From Angiostrongylus vasorum (lineage: Eukaryota; Nematoda; Chromadorea; Rhabditida; Metastrongylidae), in the NCBI GenBank assembly GCA_018806985.1, contig JADANN010000468.1, positions 4,510,072 to 4,574,071 of the forward strand: a stretch of 64,000 nt of DNA. The letters run 5' to 3'. Positions 25,941 to 36,418 of the stretch are shown one piece after another. The first letter of the stretch is position 1. Every line of letters begins with the position of its first letter. The notes under the pieces were generated by a model, which was not told the origin of the DNA, searched no databases, and saw only the letters and a program-made list of their open reading frames with translations. The position numbers and the translations under genes are program-made.

Positions 25941-26333
25941 GGTATTATTTGCTTAGTGTTCCTGATACTTGTCGCTATCGTTCTCTTCATTAAATTTCCG
26001 TGCAGAATTAAAAAGGGCAGTTTGCTTGTTAGGCTCATAAGAATTTTACTGAAGAAAGAGTTTGTCGGTCGTCAAAAATGAATGAACAATCAGTCAGAGA
26101 TAAATATTTATCAGCTGGCGGCAAACGCCCTTTTGCACTCACTGTTCTCACGACCTTCGACCACCTTACCCTTCACCAGTTCCTCTTCGTCAAATCAACT
26201 ACACATGAAGATTTTATATATTGCACTTTTTAATGTCTGTTTACTTGTTCTGTTCTGTTTTTTCATTCCTTCGTTCTCACTCATTTCCATTATCTATGGC
26301 TTTCCATCCGATTCTATGGGCGAATCGTTCCAG

Positions 26334-26423
26334 ATGTGCCGTCCATGTCATCCGACTTTGGTGTGCACCAGTTGTTGACGTCATTCGACGGCAGTCAGCC
26401 AGGTCCATCAAGGGTCATGGTCG
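26334..26423 (+). CDS. zfh-2: zfh-2 first recognised exon
   Basis: The exon lies between the acceptor GTTCCAG and a strong donor G|GTAAGT. Its reading frame gives VPSMSSDFGVHQLLTSFDG and then SQPGPSRVMV, a serine/proline-rich stretch with no domain. It ends in phase 1, which fits the next exon. An in-frame ATG at 26345, only 11 nt past the acceptor, could be the start codon if this acceptor receives a trans-spliced leader, as is common in nematodes; equally the exon may be internal, because the frame also fits a phase-1 upstream exon. Longer reading frames overlap it in the other two phases but do not connect to the following exons. Confidence 0.65.
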
Positions 26424-26567
26424 GTAAGTATAGAAATTTTACAGTTGGAATCTGCCAATATGGTATCATAAATTTTGACTTGATCTGAAAAACACCACCA
26501 ACATAACTTTCAAGTATGTCAACAATGTCACGTCAAAATTTAGTGGGCAAATCAGTTATATTAACAC

Positions 26568-26840
26568 TGGACCGTATATAGCGCAGTGGTGCGAAGTCCA
26601 CTTGTTGAGTCGGTCGCTGGTCCGATCTGCACCCATGTTCTCCAACCCTGCCATCTCTTCGGGGTCAGTAAATTGGTACCGGGTTGGTCTGTCTTCGAGC
26701 ACAGCGTCAAATTGGCTGGATTCATCAGGCGGTCACTGGGATTCATTGGCATCCAGTCACTTCCGCGATGCTGAGTGAATTGGGATGCATGACGTATCCC
26801 TCAGAGTTTTATTAACGCCGGAAATACTATGGTTTATCCA
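26568..26840 (+). repeat. Family A repeat (A4), diverged
   Basis: Head TATAGCGCAGTGGTGCG, core at about 26640-26693 (TTCGGGGTCAGTAAATTGG, TACCGGGTTGGTCTG), tail with GACGTATCCCTCAGAG. Lies 145 nt after the first zfh-2 exon, inside the first intron. Confidence 0.7.
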
Positions 26841-27509
26841 CATGAGGACATAAAGTAAGCCCTTTCGAATAGGTTTTTGGAAGGTCCGACATCAGTGGGC
26901 GATACTTGCGGTGCTTCGGCATGGCACCGCTGTGGAGAAGACGAATAGAAAATATAAGCATTTCACATAAAATGAAGAGGAACATGCAACACTCACACCA
27001 ATGAGATGGAATGTAGTACAATATTACCGTACAGGTGTGCAGGTGGATTCTGTGAAAGTGCATAGGATATTCTCCCTAATGGTTTGTCAAGTTGTCGGGC
27101 TTTGAGGCTTGCTTAGATGTCTAACTAAGAATCCATTTCCCAGCAGGTTTTTCATGCCGAGAAGGAGTTTGACATTTCTATTCCGCGATCCAACTAAAAG
27201 TCACCTTATTCCATAGCAGAATGGGGGAGAGGTAGTCGACTACTGGTTGTCCTCTTGCTGAAAACGATAAAAATGATGGATCTTTTACCAAAGGTGTTTT
27301 GCTGTTCGTGTCCTTCGACCATGAATAGTTCATTAACCTGGGTGGTGATCGACTTGACATTTTCACTACTTTTTGTTAACTTTACAACTTCAAATGCATG
27401 CTTTCAAGTGGTTTCTTCAAAAATATTAGGTATATTGTTTAACACGGAATAAAAGTTTCGTCCAGAGGAAAACCTTATTCCAACCTTTCTTTACAACTAA
27501 TTCCTTCAG

Positions 27510-27581
27510 ATTCGCCGGCGGACACACCTCCAACTGGTGGCGACGCTTCAGATTTACTTCGACTACTTACTGAACGAAAGT
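27510..27581 (+). CDS. zfh-2: zfh-2 exon (linker)
   Basis: Acceptor TTCCTTCAG, donor AAGT|GTGAGT, phase 1 in and phase 1 out. It encodes SPADTPPTGGDASDLLRLL and then TERK, an acidic, leucine-bearing linker without a known domain. Support is the strong splice sites on both sides, absence of stops and phase continuity with both neighbours. The preceding intron is about 1.1 kb and holds a family A repeat; the following one is about 4.2 kb and holds Penelope-like debris. Confidence 0.7.
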
Positions 27582-28156
27582 GTGAGTTGTTTCACATATA
27601 AGTTGTGGTCGGAATGTCATTATACTCAATTGAATCGTCCACCTTCTCTGATCACTAAAAATCATTTGGACGCAGCACAATTTTCATTTCGCTGGTAATT
27701 TGTTGATTGGGCAACATTCCTCTTCCGGAAATCTCGAATTCCATGATGTGGCTCTATCAGGTCGTCACCAGTGTATCCATTATCAATTTTCTTGCCGTCG
27801 ATAGTAGAGTGAATCAAACGAGTGCTAGTGGCCCTCAGTCGTCTCCGTCGTTTTACTAAAGAATACGATCTTTCGGTTTCATTGGGAAGAAAATCTAGAG
27901 CACAATCCCAAGGGCGACTTTGTTTTAACCTCGGCACTGATTAACCATTCACTGTTTTTCTTGATAGCAAAATAGGAGGTTGGTTTTGCAGCATTTATTA
28001 ATGCAGAACAGCTGTCGTTTCAGCGGTTTCGCCTTCTTTAGAGCCTGGAAAGGTGTCTACTCAGTCAAACACTTTCATAACCTCAATAGACAAAGCTTAG
28101 CATATAAATTTCCATTCGCATAATAAACAGCTTCTATTGAACAGCTACCGTTTTGT

Positions 28157-28260
28157 TCTTTGCGGGTCATCCAGTTATTTGGTGGAGACAGACCTCACAG
28201 AGTATCCCATAGGCGAAGAATGTGCCTGGCCCATGTCAGACAATCAGTCTAAGGTATGGT
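28157..28260 (-). repeat. Penelope-like 3' tail, inverted partner of 29092-29205
   Basis: Contains CAGTTATTTGGTGGAGA, CACAGAGT and AGTCTAAGGTATGG; the reverse complement of 29092-29205 has the same words in the same order. It follows the broken endonuclease frame at 28190, so it is probably the element's 3' untranslated tail. Confidence 0.6.
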
Positions 28261-28640
28261 GAGAAGTCACGCGTGAGCACACTCCTTCTTGCGGTCCATT
28301 TTCGGATTTTCGGAATTAATCCAGACGCGTCGAGAGTTTTGTGCGCTGATGTTTTGGATTCCTGTGCGAGGATAGTGAATTTTGCTTCAAAGTCTCCATC
28401 ATGTTTCTCTGTCTTTTTGGGCACCAAGTGGAGTGTTTGGTTGCAATTTAAATTTGCCGGGTAGATGTTCTTTTATATGGACTCGCAGTGGTCTACCCAG
28501 TTCGCCAATGTACTCGTGACCACGAGCTTTGCAAGAGATTGTACACCGTACCCGAACTCTTGCAATCACCGACTCCACCGTTAGGGTGTACTGGGCAATT
28601 TTACGTTGTACATAGATGGTCATAAAGGCGCTTGCAAACT
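28190..28640 (-). pseudogene. Penelope-like retroelement fragment: GIY-YIG endonuclease and C-terminus
   Basis: The minus strand encodes HEYIGELGRPLRVHIKEHL (GIY-YIG-like motif with the R...KEH pattern typical of Penelope-like element endonucleases), then NTPLGAQKD. A frameshift near 28415-28430 moves into HDGDFEAKFTILAQE, then KTLDASGLIPKIR, the usual C-terminal EA..I...P.IN region. It is a decayed 3' piece lacking reverse transcriptase. It lies in the zfh-2 intron between 27581 and 31765, antisense to the gene. Penelope-like elements copy by target-primed reverse transcription; this fragment cannot be active. Confidence 0.7.
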
Positions 28641-29091
28641 AGCTGGCGTCTTAGAGTGGTCGGTGGTATTTCTAATAGTGTTAATGAATTCTTTAGACCG
28701 GCTCTTCTTCAGTAATGTCTTATAGCTGCATTATTTCGTTTGAAATAAAGGGCAGGATCAACGCGATAGGCGAGACCTTATTTTTTGTTAGAATTACCTT
28801 TTTGGAGTGTAAGTTTTTCTCTACACCAATCCCTAAGAGCTGCAGTTTCGTGGCTACTGGAAATAGCTATTTTCCGCGCCATTTTCACATATTCCTTCCT
28901 CTGTTCTCTTCTCGTGCACACACTGGTGGCTACCGGAAACATGTTTCTAACAAGCGCGCTTTCGGTCTGTAATTTGAAGCAAAAGTCACTATGCTCACAC
29001 AGGAATCCACAACATTACGGCGTGAAACTCTTAAAGCATTTTTGGATTAATTCTCAAAACCTAAAAATCAACTGAAAAGTGAATTGTTTTC

Positions 29092-29205
29092 TTTTTATGC
29101 ACGACCTCGCCCCATACCTAAGACTAATTCTTTGACCTAACCCAGACCCGTTCCTAGTCCATGTGAGACTCTGTGCGGCTGGTCTCCACCAAATAACTGT
29201 AAAGC
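29092..29205 (+). repeat. Second Penelope-like 3' tail, opposite orientation
   Basis: Reverse-complement match to 28157-28260. The two tails face away from each other about 830 nt apart, indicating two insertions or a rearranged one. No coding part of the element was recognised between them on the plus strand. Confidence 0.55.
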
Positions 29206-29257
29206 TTATAAAGGACAAAACGGGGTAAGAAAGCTTAATCATCGAATTGGCAATTTT

Positions 29258-29610
29258 TTAGCTGTAGGTTTTTTGACATGCCGTTGAACGTAGAACAATA
29301 TCTGGTTGCTCCACTTCAGCAATTATGCTTAATAAACACCACATCAATGGCCTATCCAATTTTTTGACATTTAATGCTACGTAGTAGGAGTTCCATTGTT
29401 CTACCATCAGGGCAGGTAGCAGCTCCAATTCTCTGATTCTCCGACTACCTTCCTGGGTTTTGCTGTGTGGAATGTTCCAGAGACATCCCCATATATGGCT
29501 TTTTGATAATCCCAACCGCACTTTTTTACCCAGACTCCTGATGGCGACGATGTCATAGATTGAGGTAGGATATGCCTTGAAGACGGAGATGCTGAGCAGT
29601 TCATTAGTTC
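29258..29610 (-). pseudogene. Unrecognised open frame, possibly element-derived
   Basis: A minus-strand frame of 87 codons (29258-29521), open further upstream without a start, contains WGCLWNIPHSKTQEGSRRIR and LMWCLLSIIAEVEQPDIVL. Residue mix is protein-like, but I recognise no family. It lies next to Penelope debris inside a zfh-2 intron and may be a fragment of a transposon or of a nested gene. No splice sites were assigned. Confidence 0.25.
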
Positions 29611-30489
29611 TTCAGTGGCGTTGTAAGTGTTTCAGACCACACACAACGAATTCAGCTTTAGAACGGAGACGTCATCTTGATTTACTGTCCTAAACATCAG
29701 GTACATTCGTTTAAGGGGACTATGTAGACAGAACTGCACCCTCTGAACAAGAAATATCTCTTTCGCTTAATGTGGAAGCGACGAAGACCATTTTATGAGC
29801 ATCACTTTTTGGTTGGGCGGAAGTCCGATTTTTTTATTCTCACAATCGAAATGTACCAACATTCATTTAGTCTAGTAGTGGTTAGTATTACAAGAAAGAT
29901 TAGTAGAACGAAGGCAGTGTGTCGACCTGGCATTGACTAGTATGGTATTCCACTCGAGGTTTTTCAGTACTAATTTTTGTTTCTTTATAAATCTAGGTGT
30001 TTTCTATGCCGACGACATTCTCGTTGTACTTCGTTCCGCACCAAGTGGGCACTACCCAAAATACAAAACTTTTTTCGAAACTCTGTGTTTGCTCCTTTTA
30101 CCGTCGTTCTGACAATCATCTTTTCCATGCAACAATGTTTTTCAAAAGCGGTTGATATCGTATAACTCTCCGTACCTGTTTGACAGTTAGATCCCCTCAG
30201 ATTTCTCGTTCATCTGGACTCTCATGGATAGCATGCTTGCGTATCTCAATGAAGCGTGAATGAAGTTCTCCATATGTTCGATTATGACTCTTTCGCAACT
30301 AGGTGCTGTGTTACTGTTCACCTACGAGATAGAAGTTCACACTTTTTCAAATGAAGATAACCATGTCTAGAGATGCTAAAAAATGAGCAAAACATTGAAC
30401 CTGGGATGGACGTTGAAACCGCGTTTACCTTTACGGCTGAGGAGAATCACGTGCCGTCCACCATTCCAATCAGAGCCTTTTTTTTGTTT

Positions 30490-30640
30490 TTTTGTCAGCT
30501 AGTTTTTTTTACTCCAATGATGATAACCAGTAATCACCTGACAACGGGAATGATCTAGACAGCATAAATGGGGATTGAACCCAATTAAGCTCATGCTGTA
30601 GTCGAAATGGCAACGTTTTAACTTTTATTTTCTGCCTACT
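30490..30640 (-). repeat. Family C-related fragment
   Basis: CAACGGGAATGATCTAGACA, then AAATGGGGATTGAACCCAATT and a TCTGCCTACTTC-like end match the distal part of the copy at 18850-19150. Confidence 0.4.
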
Positions 30641-30659
30641 TCTATTTGAGTTATTGCTG

Positions 30660-30770
30660 ATTGTACCTATGGAGTGAAAAAAAGTTGGTGTGGTGGATGA
30701 CACGGGACCCCTTGGTAAGTGAAATCGCTTGTTCGAAGCCCATCTGTGGTTCCAATATTATTATTATTAC

Positions 30771-30820
<50 letters not shown>

Positions 30821-30890
30821 CATATATCTCAGACCTCTTGTGGTTGTATTTCACATCGTACCCTGTCATGGAAAAAGAATAGACAGACCA
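30660..30890 (+). repeat. Family C repeat with (TA)n grown inside it
   Basis: Head TGGTGTGGTGGATGACACG, B box TTGTTCGAAGCCCATC, then a (TA)n run at about 30771-30818, and the family ending ATATCTCAGACCTCTTG...CATGGAAAAAGAATAGACAG. The microsatellite has replaced a few bases of the family body. Confidence 0.65.
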
Positions 30891-31764
30891 TAAAATCTAA
30901 AACATATAGCTTCTATTATCTCTGAAATGATTATGGATTATAAAGACATGGTTATGAAAATGATCTGAGTGGAAATCTGACTTCGTTTCATATTTTCCAC
31001 ATCTCTTCAACTGCAACAGCTTAGTGGAGATGTTAATTTCTCTAAGGAGTCTTATTGCTAAAGGTGTTTTAATAAAGACATCATATCTGCCAATTTCTAC
31101 TGTCCCGTATTTCTAGAAACAGTTCCTGTGGTATCAAAGACGGTGCTTATTGAGCGTTGTCTTTTCGCCTCGATGGGAGATCATCTTCGGTCTTGTTAGA
31201 TTTCTTGATTATATCCTCAGCTGAGAAATTCGATCCTAGCATACATAGTTTGTGAGCATGGACCGTAAACGTAGCCCCTTTAAGAACTTCGTTGTCTAAA
31301 ATTCCTCTGTGGCGTTAGCAGTTTTTTTCGTACATACCCTGTCCAACTCTATAGTAACGGAGGTCGTTCTAGGTTACAGGCATTATTAGACCAGGTATAC
31401 TACAAACAGCTTGACGAAGTCTCCCAGGCTGTGATGTGGGGCCTATTTATGGGACCTATTAATGTCTTGCGATCACGTGTGTAGTGGAATTATAGATTGT
31501 TCTGTTGGTCCATAGATAAGGCATTTGTCCTACATTAATTTGCAAGAAAAGTAGGTCTTAGTCAAGTTTGCTCCTCTTTCACCTCCTATCCTATATCTGG
31601 AGATCCATCGCTTCTTACGACGAAATTGCAGAAGATAACTCATATGAGGGCGAAGAGTGGTAGATTATTTTTAGAGTTTTGAAATTAGCCTTAATCATTA
31701 AATCTTTATTATTCCCTAAAACTACAAGGACTATTTGTTTTCTATGCATACTGACTATCTGCAG

Positions 31765-31918
31765 GTTCGTCGGACTCACCTAAAGCTCATTTGGAACGAC
31801 TTTTAAGCGGAGGCGTTGAAATGCACGACACGGCGTCATCAGTAGATATGCCCACAAAATTTTCCATGGGAGTCGATCTGTCTATGTACAACGACTTCGG
31901 AGGCACTGCAGCGCTAAG
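31765..31918 (+). CDS. zfh-2: zfh-2 exon (N-terminal linker)
   Basis: Acceptor CTGCAG, open for 154 nt, donor AAG|GTCTGA, which is weak at +3 to +5. It encodes DSPKAHLERLLSGGVEM, then an alanine/serine/methionine-rich stretch ending in MYNDFGGTAAL. No domain is visible; the protein is similar in tone to the two preceding exons. It enters in phase 1 and leaves in phase 2. Phase 2 fits the next exon only if that exon uses the second of two close acceptors. An alternative phase-0 donor 11 nt downstream (GGC|GTTTTT) would fit the first acceptor but is a poorer site. Confidence 0.7.
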
Positions 31919-32227
31919 GTCTGAAGGCGTTTTTTCATGAAACTCAAACGAGTCGAAACCACCACCTGAATTACAAGATCCACGGTTCTAACTTTTTAGT
32001 CTATTTTTTTCAATTAAAGAAATCTTTTGTTTAAAAGAATTTGTAGCGGTTTTCAATGAACTATACGGTTTCGAACTCACAAAAAATAGAAAGTGATACC
32101 TAACTTAAGTAGTTGTGTAACAAACGTAGACAAGTTTGTCCGCGTCGTTTCTCTGGAGTGAAGCAATCAAAATTCGCCACGTATATTTATCACATTTGTC
32201 TGCATTTCTTATCCAGCATAGTTCCAG

Positions 32228-32327
32228 AAACTCTTCGAAAACACTAAAATGTCCAAAGTGCAATTGGCATTACAAGTATCAGGAGACGTTAGAAATTCAT
32301 ATGAAAGAAAAACATTCAGATGGTGAG
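32228..32327 (+). CDS. zfh-2: zfh-2 exon: zinc finger 1
   Basis: It encodes a full C2H2 finger, [20 protein letters not shown], completed by KH. The spacing is C-x2-C-x12-H-x4-H. This CNWHYKYQ finger is diagnostic of the ZFHX family. Donor GAG|GTAAGC, phase 0. Two acceptors lie 11 nt apart: ATCCAG (exon from 32217) and TTCCAG (exon from 32228). The second is chosen because the previous exon ends in phase 2; using the first from that donor runs into a stop. The intron before it is short, 309 nt. Confidence 0.9.
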
Positions 32328-32444
32328 GTAAGCATAAAATTTAACATAAGTTTTATTTATTTTTAGTTTCTCGAAGCTTGTAATCTCATTGTTTCTGGAA
32401 CGTGAGATTTAAACAGGAAGCAGCAATATAAAAGCAACACAATG

Positions 32445-32875
32445 TTGCGGATAGCACAGTTGTAGTGATGCCCATCATCATGAGCATAGTGCTAGTTCGA
32501 TTTCGCTGCGGGCCAACCAAACCTCTCATTCATCCGGGGTCGGGAAATTGCTACCGGACTTGTCTGGGGAAAAAAATCACTCTCTGCAATCCATTCGGAA
32601 ACGCTCCAGGCCGGTAATCCCAGGACTCCAAACGGAACTGTTCGGCCAGCATTCTACGGCATTCAAGATGAAGTGAAAATCCTCAAGCAGCAAAGATCTT
32701 GGTGGATAATGGATGTGAGGAAACGAGGAAACGAATCGAATGTGAGAGGTGCTGCGATCCGCACAGTACACGTGAAGACGGGTCATATAAAAAAAAGTAT
32801 CACAAGCTTTTAAGACGTTTGACAACAATGAAGGGTTCGCAAAGAGCGTTTTATTCCACAAAAAGACCACAAAAA
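32445..32875 (+). repeat. Family B tRNA-headed SINE-like repeat (B1)
   Basis: Head GCGGATAGCACAGTTGTAG (A box) and CTAGTTCGATTTCGC (B box), core at about 32516-32570, then a tail different from family A: CACTCTCTGCAATCC, CAGCATTCTACGGCATTCAAG, GATGAAGTGAAAATCCTCAA, ending near an A-rich stretch. Open frames on both strands across it are repeat sequence. In the zfh-2 intron before 33296. Confidence 0.75.
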
Positions 32876-33295
32876 AAAGAATAAACGATACGATCCTTGA
32901 ACTATTTTAATGTAACGATTACCGTTTTAAAACCGCCTTCACTTTTTGTGGAGTTTGAAAAACAAAAATAAGTACTTGATTTTGGTAGTTGTATGAAAGC
33001 GTCCAATTCTAGTCTAGAAAATACTTTCGTGTTTTCCTTCTTATTCTTAAGCTGTATATCTCAGAGATAAAGGCTGGAGTTCCTGACTGTTAGGATCTAT
33101 CGATTGATCTGATTGGTTCTGATAGCGGAGGTAGTGGGTATCTTCAGTGTGGTATCATAACTTAGATAGTGAGGGGATAACTGGGTCGAAGTTGAAAAGA
33201 AATTTTTCAACTATTAGTTTAAATTTTCCATATACTGGAATTTAAAAGGATTTTCACCTGCACTACCAAGTTATCAATGCTCAAATTTTTTCCAG

Positions 33296-33381
33296 GTGAA
33301 ATGTGGATACTGTGCTGAGAATCGTGTACATCCGAAACTTGCTCGAGGCGAAAGCTATTCATGTGGATATAAACCATACAG
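33296..33381 (+). CDS. zfh-2: zfh-2 exon: CxxC knuckle and LARGESY...GYKPYR motif
   Basis: Acceptor TTTTTTCCAG. The exon encodes [20 protein letters not shown], then YSCGYKPYR. The run from HPKLARGES to CGYKPYR is one of the best conserved stretches in ZFHX proteins and leads straight into the next finger. The exon ends in phase 2 in the arginine codon. The donor is AG|GCTAGT, a GC rather than GT site: the GC donor gives R-C exactly as in the family, while the nearest GT, 4 nt further on, would shift the frame into a stop. Confidence 0.88.
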
Positions 33382-34059
33382 GCTAGTGGATTGCAGTGTC
33401 TTATCGACTAATCGATAAATTGATTAATTTCGTGGTTGGACCACTTCGAGTGAAAACTAATGCAGCGTGGTCCTTTGTACAGTTAGTCTATTTTTTGCCT
33501 GAAGAAATTCAACTCTCGACGTTTTAAAGGCGAACTAGACATTCTTATGAAAGATGTTCATATAATGCTTCTAGTTCACCTTGTTAGTGCTGCTTATGCA
33601 AAGGTTTTGTCATATCAGTAGATTGGCTAGAATCTAACCAACGTGGTATGCATTAATACTGCTTGTAACCAAAACAACCTACAACTTATACTTCAAAAAA
33701 ACAAACTGGAGCCACTAGGGCCTACAAGTTTCTTAAAAATGACAGTATGTAACATATTTAAATTGGCAAGGTTATGTCTTCTCTTTAAATGGAGAGCGAA
33801 CAGATCCATCACACTTTGAAAGATAAACTTCATAAACTGATTAAACTTGATAAACTTTTCAAAATTACACCTATTTTTTCCCAAAGCAAAAAATGATAAA
33901 ATGATTAGTTGATAAGATCAGGCAAGTCAGAAGAGTGTTTTCCAACGTTATGATGGATTGTAGCCAAATAACAGTGTTAAAACTTCAAGACGGCGAAAAG
34001 TGCCTGTCGATGCTCTTTAAAAACTGGAGAAAACTGAATGTAGATGCTTCGATGTTTAG
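33382..34059 (+). other. zfh-2 GC-AG intron
   Basis: This 678-nt intron starts with GC (AG|GCTAGT) and ends TTTAG. It interrupts the arginine codon of the GYKPYR-C junction. The GC donor is forced by phase and by conservation of the flanking protein. GC-AG introns are a known minor class spliced by the major spliceosome. Confidence 0.75.
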
Positions 34060-34163
34060 GTGCGAGCTATGTAAGTACAGTACTACGACGAAGGGTAACT
34101 TAAGCATTCATATGCAAAGCGACAAACATCTTCATGCTGTCCAAGAATTACCTAGTAGCATTG
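34060..34163 (+). CDS. zfh-2: zfh-2 exon: zinc finger 2
   Basis: Acceptor GATGTTTAG. The first base completes the arginine codon begun before the GC-AG intron. It encodes [20 protein letters not shown] then [14 protein letters not shown], a finger with C-x2-C-x12-H-x5-H. The [18 protein letters not shown] run is practically invariant among ZFHX proteins. Donor ATTG|GTGAGT, phase 1. The exon sits between a 678-nt intron and a 435-nt intron that contains a minus-strand family A repeat. Confidence 0.93.
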
Positions 34164-34354
34164 GTGAGTCACATTTCAACTTTTTTGAATTATTTAAAGG
34201 ATTGTTTACTTATTAAGGCAATTTACATAGTGGGAATATGAAGTTCGATCAAAAGCGTTTACAGTAACAAGCACCACCCTGTTTTTCGGTGAAATCCACA
34301 AGTGATCAACAGCTTACATATCAGCTTCTACATTGCTCAATTCGTGGTTGTTTC

Positions 34355-34545
34355 AAACTCGGACAATGACTCGCGTTGGCCTACCGTTGTATCGAGCCAG
34401 TGCTGCTATCCTCACAGACAAGTCTAGTACCAATTTGCCGACTCCGGAGGGATGGCGGGCTTGATGGGCCAGGGGTCGCGGGACCGATTTCACATGTGTG
34501 GCAAGGCGCCTCCGACCACTGCGCCACATGCGTTTCACACAATAG
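34355..34545 (-). repeat. Family A repeat (A5), minus strand
   Basis: Reverse-complement copy: ATGACTCGCGTTGGCC, core reversed at 34415-34466 (ACAAGTCTAGTACCAATTTG), head reversed CTCCGACCACTGCGCCACA. Sits in the 435-nt intron before the exon at 34599. Confidence 0.75.
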
Positions 34546-34598
34546 AATACACTCGTTAATTCCAGCTATTGCTTTCCACTTGAATAATGTTGTTGCAG

Positions 34599-34720
34599 CA
34601 TCTTTATCTTGTCCACCAACACGATCACCTCCATCAGATGACGATCATTCACTAGTTTGTGTTGTCTGTGGTTGCTTCTCAAGCGATGACTTAGAGGAGA
34701 TGATCGCACATGCAGATAAG
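34599..34720 (+). CDS. zfh-2: zfh-2 exon: degenerate finger CVVCGCFSSDDLEEMIAH
   Basis: Acceptor TTGTTGCAG, donor AAG|GTGATC, phase 1 in and phase 0 out. It encodes a serine/proline/aspartate linker, then LVCVVCGCFSSDDLEEMIAH and ADK. This corresponds to the family's CGCF-type finger, where the second zinc-binding histidine is absent or displaced. The frame is open across the whole exon and it lies directly between two unmistakable finger exons. Confidence 0.85.
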
Positions 34721-36250
34721 GTGATCAACTTTATTTGAAAACATTATTATGTCAGTAGCACGAAAAGGAAATTCTAGAAAAGGTTCGTGTTCACCTAATT
34801 GTCTTTCCAGCGCTTATTTAAGAAATTTGGTCTGTTGTCACATGTAGACCCATTTATTCATCGACAAATTCGAATGGTCATCAGTGAATTTCTTTCGTTT
34901 CTGCCACTCACCAAAGCTACTCACTATGTTCTGCCTTTTTCAAAAAAGACGAAGAACCTTTAGCATAGTGCTTTTTATTTACTATTTATGGCGAAAAAGA
35001 CAATCATAGGTTAACCACCGATCTCTACGGTTATTATAAGCTTTCTCTGATTTGTGCTTTCGAATTTAAGTACCAAATACCTAAGCTTGGGGCACTCGAC
35101 GAAAGAAATGGATCCATGGTGTGCAACCATGTAACCTGTACTATAAAGATTAATGTCATTACTGAAGCGGCGTTTTTAAACGAAATGGAAGCTATTAGTG
35201 AGGAAATAAGCACATTTAAAACTTTCTTGCCTCTGCTGTTGTTGACGGTTTGTATTCTTACCGTTGTGGTCTACAGTGTTTTTTTATCGAGGATTTCATG
35301 GGAACCATAGAAAGCCCCTAAACAACTTCCAGAAGAACAGGGCAGACTTGCCCCACTTGCTAATATACCCTTTTATGTAGGAAACCTTTATCAGAGCTGC
35401 AGTTTCCTTTCATTGTTAGCATTTTCTAAGTCTATATTTACCGCTTGTAATCCGATTAACCAATGAGCCACTAAAGCACCATAAGGCTTGCTTTTATTCG
35501 TGATCAAGAACCACTCAATAGGTTCCGTTGGCTCGAACGACAAGAAAAAGTATCACGATCTTTATCTAAGTTGCTTTCTTTTTAGAATTTCTATTGATTA
35601 CTATTGATTAATTACGTAGCGGGTTAACATTGCCTTAGAGGCTTAATCTCGCCGACGGCTGGTAGCTTGTTGGAGTTTCCCAGAGTATTACGGAACCTTT
35701 GTTGGAGGCGATGCTGGACTGTGTTCAATTTACGACAACCGAGTCGGTTGATTACAGCCTGTTGGCCGAGTTGGCGTTCATGATACGATCTATATTCTTG
35801 CTGGCACTCCCATATGAATGTCTATGATTACATCTATAAGGAAGGTCTAAACTAATCCGACGCAGGAAAAACAAAGAATCCATCTTCTGTATTTATCAGT
35901 GTCCTAGAGGAAACACTCATGATTGTTTTGGTTTGTGTTTCATCCTTTACTAACATTCTAGGACGGTTCACGTAACCAAGCGAGTTATCACTTTCAGATC
36001 CTTTATGTGAGGAAGGTTCATACGTCTTCATAATGGACCACAATGACAAAAAATTGGACTCAGTTTTACCTTCCTACGGCAACCATTTAATAGTTGCTTA
36101 TTTTAAACTATCAACTGGGAATATCTCAGTGTTAGCTCTCATTAAACAAAACCATGTGACAAAACCTTTTCCTACGTCATTGACGCGAGACTATTTTTAA
36201 GTACTTTTGCTCAGTAAATAAGAAATGCAATATTACAGTAATTTTTGCAG

Positions 36251-36418
36251 TCTTCGTTACAGGACCGCTCAAGTCCATCACACGGTGACATTTCGATGAG
36301 CAGCGGAGTGTTTCGTTGTCATCTTTGTCCGTACCACACAAATTTGAAGGCGAACTTTCAGTTGCATACCCGTACTGATAAACACTTGCAAAGAGTACAA
36401 ATGGTATGTCAACAATTA
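36251..36418 (+). CDS. zfh-2: zfh-2 exon: zinc finger LKANFQLH
   Basis: Acceptor ATTTTTGCAG, donor TTA|GTAAGT, phase 0 on both sides. After a serine-rich lead it encodes [20 protein letters not shown] and [16 protein letters not shown]. The finger is C-x2-C-x12-H-x5-H and the LKANFQLH core is a family signature. An internal GTATGT after the RVQM codons could act as an alternative donor, but the later site joins on to the VNHIREG of the next exon, reproducing the family's order of finger followed by HIKEG. The following intron is the longest in the window, about 11.8 kb. Confidence 0.93.

Noticed and set aside
26082..26427. Two longer open frames overlapping the first zfh-2 exon
   Set aside because: They are in other phases and do not connect to the following exons; the shorter frame with a clean donor does.
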